This document shows, piece by piece, positions 20,553-29,783 of a stretch of 39,403 bases of DNA. The stretch's first letter is position 1. Each line of letters opens with the position of its first letter. Under the pieces are notes generated by a model that saw only the letters and a list, made by a program, of their open reading frames with translations, was not told where the DNA came from and made no database searches. Origin of the DNA: an uncultured Flavobacteriaceae bacterium (GTDB lineage: Bacteria; Bacteroidota; Bacteroidia; Flavobacteriales; Flavobacteriaceae); contig CAKMZM010000007.1 in the NCBI GenBank assembly GCA_929200365.1, positions 1 through 39,403 of the forward strand, written 5' to 3'. The position numbers were made by a program, and so were the translations under genes.

Positions 20553-21556
20553 TGAATTGTTATAAAGAATTTATGGTCAAAGGAAATGAAGGGCTTGTCC
20601 TTGTCAAAAAAGAAGACAAATACCCAGAACCTAATTACATAAAAATTAAATCTGCAATTAGTTTAGTGAGTCCGGGGACAGAGAATTATTATATCAATAA
20701 GTGTATTAAAAACCAGACAGAACTCCCATTAGGATATTGCTCCAGTGGGGTAGTAGAAGCAATAGGAGAAAATGTAATTGGATTTAATGAAGGAGATAGA
20801 GTATTAGCTATGGGGTGGAAAAAAGCAATACACGCCCAAAAAATCTTTGTACCACAAAACTTATGTGTTAGAATTCCTGATTCTTTGGCATATGAAGATG
20901 CTGTATTTGCAAATATAGCAGCCACAGCAATGCATGCTATACATAGAGCAGAGATCATTGAGCAAGACAAGGTTTTAGTTATTGGAGGAGGTTTGGTAGG
21001 TCAATTAGTAGCACTATATTCTAAATTAATATCTCATTCGGTTTTACTTACTGATCTGAAAAAAGAAAGAATAGAAATTGCAGATAGAGGAGGCGTGGCA
21101 ACAGTATCTGCAAAACAATGGGAGGGAGTTTTAATAAATAATAAACCAACCAAGATGTTTGTATGTATCTCTGGAGTAGCAGATAAACTTTTTGAGTCTT
21201 TGTTTCAGGTTATAAATACCTATGGAAATGGATTTCACCGAAGTAAAATAATTGGAGTTGGACGCTTTACGGCCAAAATTGATTTTAGTGTAGCAATGGG
21301 TAATATAGATATTGTTTATTCTGCTCGTTGCGGAGAAGGATATAGAGATTTGGATTATGAAACAGGTAGAAAAGAAGTATTTCCTGTTTCAGGAGAACAA
21401 AATGTTAAGCAGAATCTAGAATTCTGTCTAAAACAAATAGATAAAGGGACAGTAAACGTGGATCATCTAAAGTGTAAAAAAGTACCATTTGATGATATTT
21501 TGGATAGTTATAAAGACATCAAAGATGTTATAGGAATGCTCATAGAGTATAATTAA
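20552..21556 (+). CDS. Medium-chain (zinc-type) dehydrogenase/reductase
   Basis: GYCSSGVVEAIGENVIGFNEGDRVLAM, VLVIGGGLVGQLVALYSKLI Rossmann motif; ATG overlaps the hydrolase stop (TAATG); ORF track starts at 20528. Confidence 0.85.
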   Translation: MNCYKEFMVKGNEGLVLVKKEDKYPEPNYIKIKSAISLVSPGTENYYINKCIKNQTELPLGYCSSGVVEAIGENVIGFNEGDRVLAMGWKKAIHAQKIFVPQNLCVRIPDSLAYEDAVFANIAATAMHAIHRAEIIEQDKVLVIGGGLVGQLVALYSKLISHSVLLTDLKKERIEIADRGGVATVSAKQWEGVLINNKPTKMFVCISGVADKLFESLFQVINTYGNGFHRSKIIGVGRFTAKIDFSVAMGNIDIVYSARCGEGYRDLDYETGRKEVFPVSGEQNVKQNLEFCLKQIDKGTVNVDHLKCKKVPFDDILDSYKDIKDVIGMLIEYN

Positions 21557-21609
21557 TCAGACTTCTATTTTTTACAAGAAATAAAAATAGAGAGTTTATA
21601 AACCAACGA

Positions 21610-22545
21610 ATGATGATTGAAAAAGAAGTGTATTTATCAGGAACATCATATGTTCTTGGAGAAATAGAATCCATAACAGAAATCCTGGAACTTCAGGAAG
21701 AACCTATGTCCATGGAGAATTTTTTAGGTTTAGGATTAGAGTCTTATGCGATTACTAAAGAAGAACCGTATCAAATGGCCGTACAGGCGGCAAAAGAAAC
21801 CATAAGTAAAACAGAAAAATCTCAAGACAGAATAGATGTCGTTATATATGCTACAGAAACATTTGGAGATGTTAAACATACAAGAGAAGATATTCGTAAG
21901 TTTTGTACAGAATTAGGTTTGAATAGGGCGTATCCTTATGGATTGTTTTTAAGTGAATGTGCTAATATTCAGGCAGGTATAAAAATGGCTGCTGGTATGA
22001 TTATTTCAGGAAATGCCACTAATATACTTTTGGTTACTACAGATAAAGTTATAGATGGAGAAACCAGAATTTTACCCCCTAGTTTAGGGATCCTAAGTGA
22101 TTCTGCTGCAGCATGTATTATATCTTCAGAAAAACCAAAAAAAGGATTTCAGATATTGAACACTTTTTCCTGGACAGATCCCGAATTATATTTTGTAGAC
22201 CCAACAAAGAATTTTAAAGATTTTTTTCAGAGAACAGTAGCAGGAGTCAAATCTGTAGGAGTAACAATCTTAGAAAACGAAGGGTTACATCCTACTGATA
22301 TTAAAGGAGTAATAGTTAATAACTACAACACTTCAATAATGTATACTTTGGTTACTCAAATAGGTTTTACTCTGGAAAAAACCTGTTTAAATAATTTATC
22401 CCGATTTGCACATGCCTTTGCAGCAGATAACCTTATTAATTTAGAAACCCTTTGTGAAGATACACAATCAGAAACAGGGGATATGTTCTTAGTAACAGCA
22501 TCTGGACCTACCACCTGGGGAGCAACATTAGTCAAACAACTTTAA
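21610..22545 (+). CDS. KAS III-like (FabH/CerJ-type) ketosynthase or acyltransferase
   Basis: Thiolase fold: LSECANIQAGIKMAAGM (active Cys), GVIVNNYNTS, RFAHAFAADNLINLE, ASGPTTWGATLV. Confidence 0.85.
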   Translation: MMIEKEVYLSGTSYVLGEIESITEILELQEEPMSMENFLGLGLESYAITKEEPYQMAVQAAKETISKTEKSQDRIDVVIYATETFGDVKHTREDIRKFCTELGLNRAYPYGLFLSECANIQAGIKMAAGMIISGNATNILLVTTDKVIDGETRILPPSLGILSDSAAACIISSEKPKKGFQILNTFSWTDPELYFVDPTKNFKDFFQRTVAGVKSVGVTILENEGLHPTDIKGVIVNNYNTSIMYTLVTQIGFTLEKTCLNNLSRFAHAFAADNLINLETLCEDTQSETGDMFLVTASGPTTWGATLVKQL

Positions 22546-22556
22546 TATAAAACCAT

Positions 22557-23852
22557 ATGACAACTCAAAACTTAGAAGCAAATAGTACCTCACAATCATG
22601 GATGTATCCAAAAGGACCTGTTTTTATAAAAGGACAAGGTGTATGGTTATGGGACGAAAAAGGAGAACGATATTTTGATGGTACTGGAGGAAGCGGAGCA
22701 TTAAATTTAGGCCATTCTCATTCAGAAGTAAATAGTGCAATAATTCAGCAAATAGATAAAATTACTCATACGGGATGTAAAGTACAGAGTAGTATTCGTC
22801 AGAAATTTATAAAACGGTTGGTTGAGTTTTTTCCATTATCAGGTGTTAAGGTTTTACCTACGGTTACCGGAGCAGAAACTGTTGAAGCCGCTATAAAAGT
22901 AGCAAGAGCGTATACAGGAAAAAGTAAGATTATGGCTTTTGAGAGGAGTTATCACGGTAAGACTACTGGGGCATTATCATTAACATGGAATGCATCCATA
23001 AAAAAATACTCGCCAATAGATAGAGAGCAGGTAGTGCATTGTTCTGCCCCTGTTTTGGTAGAACAGCATCAAGAGATAAGTGTCGAATCTTGTTTATATA
23101 GCTGTGAGAAACTATTAAAAGAAAATGAAGAAAATAAAACTCCAATTGCTGCATTGATTATAGAACCTATTCAGGCAACAGAAGGAGTATTAGAATTAAC
23201 AGAAGCATTTTTAGTAGGAATACAGGGATTAGCAAAAAAATATGGAGCACTATTTATAATAGATGAGATTTATACAGGTTTTGGCAGAACAGGGAAACCT
23301 TTCTATTTTCAGTATTTTGATCTTAATCCAGATATTGTTTTGGTAGGTAAAGCACTAGCAAATGGATTACCTATTGGAGCAGTACTCGGATCAGAGAAAA
23401 TAATAGACGCACTACCTTCTGGAATTCAAACCTCTACGTTTTCTGGTCATCCTTTAGCTAGTGCAGCAGCAATAGCAACATTAGAAGTTATTGAATCAAA
23501 AAAACTTTGGAAACATGCAGAGCAATTAGGGAATTATATACGCAAAAAATTAGATGAGATTCATCTGCTTTATGGAGGAATATCTAAAAGTAGAGGGATT
23601 GGTCTTATGATTGGTTTTGATTGTATTAACCAGGAAGGGGCATTATGTGAAGAGACAACATTAAAATTTGTAAAAGAATGTTTACAAAACAAAATATTGT
23701 TTTTTAAAGGAGGGTATTTGGGAACTTCTATTAGGCTTACACCTAGTTTGTTAGTTACAGAAGAAGAAGCTGATGTTTTATTAGAGGTAGTAAAGGAGTA
23801 TTGTTTAAGATTGCATGTGTCTACTCAAAAAGAAAGAAAATATGTCGTTTAA
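22557..23852 (+). CDS. Class III (PLP) aminotransferase, diaminobutyrate/EctB-like
   Basis: LFIIDEIYTGFGRTGKPFYFQYFDLNPDIVLVGKALANGLPIGAVLGS (PLP Lys), TFSGHPLASAAAIATL. Confidence 0.92.
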   Translation: MTTQNLEANSTSQSWMYPKGPVFIKGQGVWLWDEKGERYFDGTGGSGALNLGHSHSEVNSAIIQQIDKITHTGCKVQSSIRQKFIKRLVEFFPLSGVKVLPTVTGAETVEAAIKVARAYTGKSKIMAFERSYHGKTTGALSLTWNASIKKYSPIDREQVVHCSAPVLVEQHQEISVESCLYSCEKLLKENEENKTPIAALIIEPIQATEGVLELTEAFLVGIQGLAKKYGALFIIDEIYTGFGRTGKPFYFQYFDLNPDIVLVGKALANGLPIGAVLGSEKIIDALPSGIQTSTFSGHPLASAAAIATLEVIESKKLWKHAEQLGNYIRKKLDEIHLLYGGISKSRGIGLMIGFDCINQEGALCEETTLKFVKECLQNKILFFKGGYLGTSIRLTPSLLVTEEEADVLLEVVKEYCLRLHVSTQKERKYVV

Positions 23853-25056
23853 TAATTTATATAAAAGTGTACTTTCTAAAGATTTGTGTACTTCTTGCGG
23901 TCTTTGTGAATCTGTATGTCCTAAGGATATTATAAAAATAAATTCTAATACACCAAAACTTTTGAGTACTACAGAAGAAATGCAATGTGGTGATTGTAGT
24001 TTATGTTATGATGTATGTCCTGGTTTTGATCCTGAAACACCTAAAAGCGAGATGAATATTTTTGGAAGAAGAAGAACCGAAAAAGAACGTTGGTTGGGAA
24101 TTTTTAGAAGAACGATCAATGGATATTCAAAAGATAAAGAGATTTATGAAAATTCGGCTAGTGGAGGATGTTCAACTACCTCAATGTTAGCTGCGAAAGA
24201 AGCTTTAAATCTGGATTATTTGATTGTTGCTGGTCGTAATCCTAAGAAAAAGTGGCTGGGTTCTCCTGCTATAGCAACAAATAAAGAAGAAATAATGGTT
24301 TCTACACAATCAAAATATCAATTATTCCCTCACTTAAAAGGATTAAAACCTTATATAAAAGAAAGAGCTAATGTTCGTATAGGAATCTCTGGACTACCAT
24401 GTCAGGTACAAGCAATAAGAAAACTACAAGCATTAGATCATCCTGTGGGAGAATGGGCACGCAAGCATATCCTATTTGTGATAGAAATTGCATGTTCCTC
24501 TAATACCACTTTTGTAGGAACAGAAACATTAATAAAAGATCAATTAAACCTGAACCCCAAAGATGTAGAAAAAGTTTCTTATAGAGAAGGAGAATATCCA
24601 GGAGATTTTATAGTACAGGATAATAAGAATGTGAAACATAAAATCAATTTATGGGAAGCTGTTCGAGAATTTAAAGCTTTTAAAACACATCGATGTATGT
24701 CTTGTGGTGATTGGATGTCTGGGCTGGCAGATGTTAGTTTTTGTGATGGAGACCCCAATATTTTTGCTTCAAGCATTAATCCAAGTGCTATTGATAAGCA
24801 AGGGAAAATGGTAATTAGAACAGAAATAGGAGAAAAAGTAATCAATTATGCTATTGATCATAATCGTCTCGAGTATTGGGAAGGAGAGATTAAAACAATG
24901 AATCTAGGATTGGAACGAAAGAAAAACAGAAGAGCAACATATGAACGATTGGATTGTGATATTTCAGAACCTCCTATTCCTGGATATTTGGATGAAGATG
25001 AAATTGTAAGTGATGAACGTTTATTGCAGATTTCTGGAAGTCCAAAAGATAAGTAA
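23842..25056 (+). CDS. FrhB-like protein (coenzyme F420 hydrogenase/dehydrogenase beta-subunit family) with two ferredoxin motifs
   Basis: CTSCGLCESVCPKD and CGDCSLCYDVCPGFD clusters; GISGLPCQVQAIRKL; CMSCGDWMSGLADVSFCD. Start revised from 23815 to ATG 23842. Confidence 0.87.
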   Translation: MSFNNLYKSVLSKDLCTSCGLCESVCPKDIIKINSNTPKLLSTTEEMQCGDCSLCYDVCPGFDPETPKSEMNIFGRRRTEKERWLGIFRRTINGYSKDKEIYENSASGGCSTTSMLAAKEALNLDYLIVAGRNPKKKWLGSPAIATNKEEIMVSTQSKYQLFPHLKGLKPYIKERANVRIGISGLPCQVQAIRKLQALDHPVGEWARKHILFVIEIACSSNTTFVGTETLIKDQLNLNPKDVEKVSYREGEYPGDFIVQDNKNVKHKINLWEAVREFKAFKTHRCMSCGDWMSGLADVSFCDGDPNIFASSINPSAIDKQGKMVIRTEIGEKVINYAIDHNRLEYWEGEIKTMNLGLERKKNRRATYERLDCDISEPPIPGYLDEDEIVSDERLLQISGSPKDK

Positions 25057-25088
25057 TTGATAGTAAAAAATCTTAAAACCACACAAAA

Positions 25089-28000
25089 ATGAACTTATTT
25101 AACCAAGATGATAAAATCGTTTTAGAAAAAAAACAAAATGACACTTTGATATACCATACAGAAGAAATGTTATGGGCTAATCAACAGTTATATCCTAATA
25201 GTGCAACATACCAAATATCTTTTGCCTATAAATTAAAAGGAAATTTCAATACAGATGCGTTTGAGAAATCTATGAATGCTTATGCTTTGAGAAATAAAAA
25301 TTTCCGAACTCTTTTTGTAGGAGAAAAAGGACGTGTAAAAAGAGTAATAAAAGAAGCTGTACCTGTAAAATTAGAGAAGATAAAATTAGTAAACAGAGAA
25401 GGATTAAAAACATTATATAAAGAAGAATGCGCCAAAGCATTTCATTTGGGAAAAGGACCATTGTGGCGTGTACTACATATCTATGAAGAGGAGACCAAAA
25501 CAGATTACCTTCTGTTTATCATACATCATATTATATTTGATGAATTGAGTATTGATTTCTTTATGGATGAAATGGTATCCCTTTATTCATACGAGGTGGG
25601 AATACAAAAAAATCTACCAGTATTACAACCTGATTTTACAGAGTATATAGAAAAAAAACAACAGTTATGGTCTGAAAGCAAGATTAGAAAAGAAGAAATT
25701 TTTTGGAAAGAAAAAATGAAACAAGTGATGCCTTTTGTTGAACTTCCGTTTTATAGATGCCCAAATGATGAAAGACGATTTAGAGGAGGTAGACTAATAC
25801 TTCCCTTATCAGAAAATATAAATAAAAAGCTAAACGAATTTATCTCATCAGACGATAGGTATTCAGCAAATAGTATACTAAGAGCTTGTTTTATGGCTTT
25901 ACTCTATAGATATTTTGGAAATACAAATATTGCATCTGTTTCACCTGTAGATGATAGAAATAAATTAGGCTTTGAGAAAATTGTTGGTTTTGTAGGAAAT
26001 GTTTTACCAACTCATATCCATTTAGATGAAAATCTAACTTTTAAAACCTTGATAGATAATGTTCAAATAGCATTAGAAGAAGTGCAAGAAAACTCTAGTA
26101 CTCCGTTAAATAATGTGGTACAAATGTTAAGGAGTTGGGATGGCAGAGTTACAGAAGCGCCTTTTCAGGTAATGTATGAGTTTAAGAAAAAGGCAAAGCC
26201 GTATGAGTTAGGTACAGACCTCTTTTTAGAACCATCGATAGTAGATAATCAAATGGCTAAACTGCCGTTAACACTAACGATTCATCATGATAAAGATATG
26301 TATGTTGTGGATTGGGAAATTAACAAACATGTATTTGATGAATTAACAATAAAAGAAATATCAGAAGGTTTCCCAAATTTAATCAATACATTATGTTCTG
26401 CACCTAATGAAAAACTCGGAAATATTCATTTAGATATTCCTGTTAGACAACCTGAGAGAAATATAGAATTACCATCACCAGAATATTTTAAAGAATTTCT
26501 AGAAGAAGATATAGAGAATAGTATTGTTGAAATATTTTCTAGAAGAGTAAAAGAGTTCCCCAAAAAACTAGCTGTTTTATCTACAGGAAAAGCATATAGT
26601 TATAATCAATTAGATAAAACGTCAACAGCAATTGCCCAAAGTTTAATTGATAAGTATGGAAAAGAAGGCTCAAAGAGATTTGCATTATGTTTTGAACATG
26701 AAGCTTCTATTTTGCCAGCTATTTTAGGAGTTTTAAAAAGTGGGAATGCATACATTCCTATGGATACTCATTCTCCAAGAGAACGATTAGAACAAATATT
26801 GAAAGATTCTAAAGCATCAGCTATTTTATTAAATAAAACATCCGAAGTAATCTTAAAAGAGACTTTTGGAAATAACCCTCCAATTGATGCATTCTATATT
26901 GAGGATTTGGAAAAAGAAGGAGCAATGATAGAATTAGAGCTGCCAATAATAGAGAGCGATGATTTAGCATATATCTTATATACATCTGGCTCAACAGGAA
27001 AACCCAAAGGGGTAATGCAGTCGCATAAAAATATACTACATCATATGCGTAATTGGACCAACTCATTAAAAATTGGAGCAGAAGATAAACTTACACTATT
27101 TTCATCTTTTGCTTGGGATTCTTCAGTTCAAGATATTTTCGGTGCTATTTTAAATGGAGCGACTTTATATCCGTTAGATTTGAGAATAAAAGATCTAAAA
27201 ACCTTAGCGATGTGGTTGGATGAAAAAGGAATAACAGTATTACACGCTACAGTTCCTTTATTCAGAAAATTTGCAAAAAGTATGTCAAAAGATAAAGGGT
27301 ATCGCTTGAATAAGTTACGAATTATGGCTTTGGGAGGAGATGCCATGCATAAAGGGGATATTGATATGTATAAGTCTCTTTTTCCACCAAATTGTTATTT
27401 ATCTAACATGTATGGGGCTACAGAATCAAGTTCTGCACTTTATTATGTTGTAAATCACGATACAGAATTAGATGGAGAAATTGTTCCTATTGGTTTTCCT
27501 GCAGAAAATACAGAGATTATTATAGTCAAGAATGGAGTCGAACAAAGAGCTCATAGCATTGTAGGAGAAATTGGAATAAAGAGTAAACACATTGCTATAG
27601 GATATTGGGAGAATTCAGAAGTAGAAAAGCAATGTTTTTCTATAGATAGAAAAAATCCAGAGGTTAAGGTATATATGACTGGAGATCTGGGAAGAGTATT
27701 AGAAAATGGAGCTGTAGAATATGTAACTCGTAAAGATTTTCAAGTAAAGATTAGAGGGTTTAGAGTAGGTCTTGGAGAGTTAGAATCTTTTTTTGCAAGT
27801 CATGAATATATTAAAGATATTATAGTAATAGCTCAAGAAGATCCAGGAGAAGAAAAAGAATTGGTTGCATATTACGTCTTAAAACCAAATAATAAAAATA
27901 TTACTTCAGAAACACTTAGGGAATATTTACTCAATAAGGTGCCAGATTATATGATTCCTAGATTCATGGTCGAATTAGAAGCATTGCCACTTACGGTTAG

Positions 28001-28313
28001 AGGTAAAATAGATAGAGAAGCACTTCCTGCGCCTCAAAATATTAGTAGAGATATAAAGAACATAAATATAGAGCAGGCAAGAGATGAGACAGAAGAAAGA
28101 TTGATTCATATATGGGAAAACATCCTTCAAGTTTCTCCTATAGGTATTAGGGATAACTTTTTTTCATTAGGAGGACATTCTTTATTAGGGTTTGAAATGT
28201 TTGAAAAAGTAGAGGAAGATTTTGATATTAGAATAGAGCCGGTAGCTTTATATAGAGGAGCTGCTACCGTAGAATTGTTAGCAAATTCTATCAAAGAAAA
28301 AATGAATTTATAG
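25089..28313 (+). CDS. Nonribosomal peptide synthetase, single C-A-T module
   Basis: C: FIIHHIIFDELSIDFF; A: LAYILYTSGSTGKPKGVMQSHKN, NMYGATESSSALY, YMTGDLGRV; T: DNFFSLGGHSLLGFEMF; ends after the T domain, no TE. Confidence 0.95.
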   Translation: MNLFNQDDKIVLEKKQNDTLIYHTEEMLWANQQLYPNSATYQISFAYKLKGNFNTDAFEKSMNAYALRNKNFRTLFVGEKGRVKRVIKEAVPVKLEKIKLVNREGLKTLYKEECAKAFHLGKGPLWRVLHIYEEETKTDYLLFIIHHIIFDELSIDFFMDEMVSLYSYEVGIQKNLPVLQPDFTEYIEKKQQLWSESKIRKEEIFWKEKMKQVMPFVELPFYRCPNDERRFRGGRLILPLSENINKKLNEFISSDDRYSANSILRACFMALLYRYFGNTNIASVSPVDDRNKLGFEKIVGFVGNVLPTHIHLDENLTFKTLIDNVQIALEEVQENSSTPLNNVVQMLRSWDGRVTEAPFQVMYEFKKKAKPYELGTDLFLEPSIVDNQMAKLPLTLTIHHDKDMYVVDWEINKHVFDELTIKEISEGFPNLINTLCSAPNEKLGNIHLDIPVRQPERNIELPSPEYFKEFLEEDIENSIVEIFSRRVKEFPKKLAVLSTGKAYSYNQLDKTSTAIAQSLIDKYGKEGSKRFALCFEHEASILPAILGVLKSGNAYIPMDTHSPRERLEQILKDSKASAILLNKTSEVILKETFGNNPPIDAFYIEDLEKEGAMIELELPIIESDDLAYILYTSGSTGKPKGVMQSHKNILHHMRNWTNSLKIGAEDKLTLFSSFAWDSSVQDIFGAILNGATLYPLDLRIKDLKTLAMWLDEKGITVLHATVPLFRKFAKSMSKDKGYRLNKLRIMALGGDAMHKGDIDMYKSLFPPNCYLSNMYGATESSSALYYVVNHDTELDGEIVPIGFPAENTEIIIVKNGVEQRAHSIVGEIGIKSKHIAIGYWENSEVEKQCFSIDRKNPEVKVYMTGDLGRVLENGAVEYVTRKDFQVKIRGFRVGLGELESFFASHEYIKDIIVIAQEDPGEEKELVAYYVLKPNNKNITSETLREYLLNKVPDYMIPRFMVELEALPLTVRGKIDREALPAPQNISRDIKNINIEQARDETEERLIHIWENILQVSPIGIRDNFFSLGGHSLLGFEMFEKVEEDFDIRIEPVALYRGAATVELLANSIKEKMNL

Positions 28314-28321
28314 CTTTTAAG

Positions 28322-28359
28322 ATGATGTATTTAGTCCGTTACTGTACTAAATATATCAT
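28322..28359 (+). terminator. Intergenic hairpin between NRPS and EPSP-synthase-like genes; possible attenuator/partial terminator
   Basis: 14-bp stem ATGATGTATTTAGT (28322-28335) / ACTAAATATATCAT (28346-28359) with one G.U pair, followed by TTATGTTT. Confidence 0.5.
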
Positions 28360-28428
28360 TTATGTTTGGTAAGAAAAATAATTTAATTCTTTCTGTAGAG
28401 AGATTATATATTAAAAATAGAATGATAA

Positions 28429-29754
28429 GTGAGAGATTTAAAAGTAGATACTAATAGAAAAATAGAGGAAACAGAGCCTATAACCATTCCTGGAGATAAG
28501 TCAATATCTCATAGGGTACTTATGGTGGCTGCATTATTTAATAATATCACTTGTATAACTAATTTAAATATGGGAAGTGCTGTTACTATATTAAAAGATG
28601 TTTATAAGGCACTGGAAATTCCAATTGAAATATTAGATGATGGTACAGTCACAGTAGGGTATTTAAATCCTGAAAAACTAGAAAATAAAGATGTATATCT
28701 ATATGCGGGACCATCAAGTTGTGTAGCTCGGTTTATGATAGGAATCTTAGCAGGTCTAAATATAGAATGTTGCATAGATGGTAATAAAACTTTAAGAGCT
28801 AGACCCATGGATTTTGTGGTTGAACCATTAAAAGAACTGGGAGCTAATATAGAATATCAGGAAGAGTGGGGATGTTTACCTGTGAGAATAAAAAAAGGAA
28901 AATTACAGAGCGGTAAAGTAACTATTAAGGTGAATAGTGCCCAGGCATCTTCTGGAGTGTTTTTGGCAGCATTAGCAGCTAAAATCAAAGTAGAGATTTT
29001 TTTCAAGAGTCATTCCAGAGACCATACACAACGGTTATTGGACTATCTGGGGTGCACGTATACTAAAGGCGAAGGGTTTTATATGTTAGATGGAAGGAAG
29101 CCTTTAAAAAAATTAAAAAAGTATCATATCCCTGGTGACCCTAGTTTAGTTGCCTTTCCTATTGCTGCTCATCTTATTCTAAATAAGAAAGGAGATCTAA
29201 AAATACCAAATGTATGTCTTAACTCTACACGAACAGGAATATTAGAAATGTTTAAAGAAATGGGTGCTGGAATACAATATGATAATGTCATTAATTATTG
29301 TGGTGAGCCAGTAGGAGAAGTAACTGTTTCTGGTGAAACTACCAAGCTGAAACCTTTTAATATAAGTGGAGGAGAATTGATTCACTCTATGATTGATGAA
29401 GTCCCCTTGGCAGCGGCTATTTTGGCTAATCAAAAAAGTATCACTAGTATAACAGATGCACAGGAACTAGAGTTTAAAGAAACCAATAGAATCTTAACCA
29501 CAATAGAGATGTTAACCGATTTTGGAGTAGAAGTAAAAAAAGTAGAAGGAGGTATGATTATACATGGCAAATCAAATATTTCTACTACTTGTGTAAACTC
29601 ACATAAAGATCATCGAATTTCTATGGCAGCAGCGGTTTTAGCATTGAAATCAGAAACTCCTGTAAAAATCATTGAAGGTACTTGTGCAGAAACATCCTTT
29701 CCTAATTTTGCTAATGAAATGAGGAAGGCAGGTTTTCCTATATATGAATTATAA
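28429..29754 (+). CDS. EPSP synthase (enolpyruvyltransferase) family protein with non-canonical PEP-binding loop; GTG start
   Basis: IPGDKSISHRVLM, ARPMDFVVEPLKELGA, NSAQASSGVFLAALA, SRDHTQRLLDYLG, IPGDPSLVAFPIAA, IDEVPLAAAIL, FKETNRI, KDHRISMAAAV, TSFPNF; the GNSGTTxR loop is replaced by GPSSCVAR. Confidence 0.9.
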   Translation: MRDLKVDTNRKIEETEPITIPGDKSISHRVLMVAALFNNITCITNLNMGSAVTILKDVYKALEIPIEILDDGTVTVGYLNPEKLENKDVYLYAGPSSCVARFMIGILAGLNIECCIDGNKTLRARPMDFVVEPLKELGANIEYQEEWGCLPVRIKKGKLQSGKVTIKVNSAQASSGVFLAALAAKIKVEIFFKSHSRDHTQRLLDYLGCTYTKGEGFYMLDGRKPLKKLKKYHIPGDPSLVAFPIAAHLILNKKGDLKIPNVCLNSTRTGILEMFKEMGAGIQYDNVINYCGEPVGEVTVSGETTKLKPFNISGGELIHSMIDEVPLAAAILANQKSITSITDAQELEFKETNRILTTIEMLTDFGVEVKKVEGGMIIHGKSNISTTCVNSHKDHRISMAAAVLALKSETPVKIIEGTCAETSFPNFANEMRKAGFPIYEL

Positions 29755-29783
29755 ATAAGGAAGTGATATAAATAATAGCTCTA

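Noticed and set aside
28429-29754. EPSPS paralogue as simple glyphosate-type self-resistance
   Set aside because: A resistance copy should retain PEP-binding residues with point changes; here the whole GNSGTT loop is replaced, so neofunctionalisation is more likely. Not excluded.
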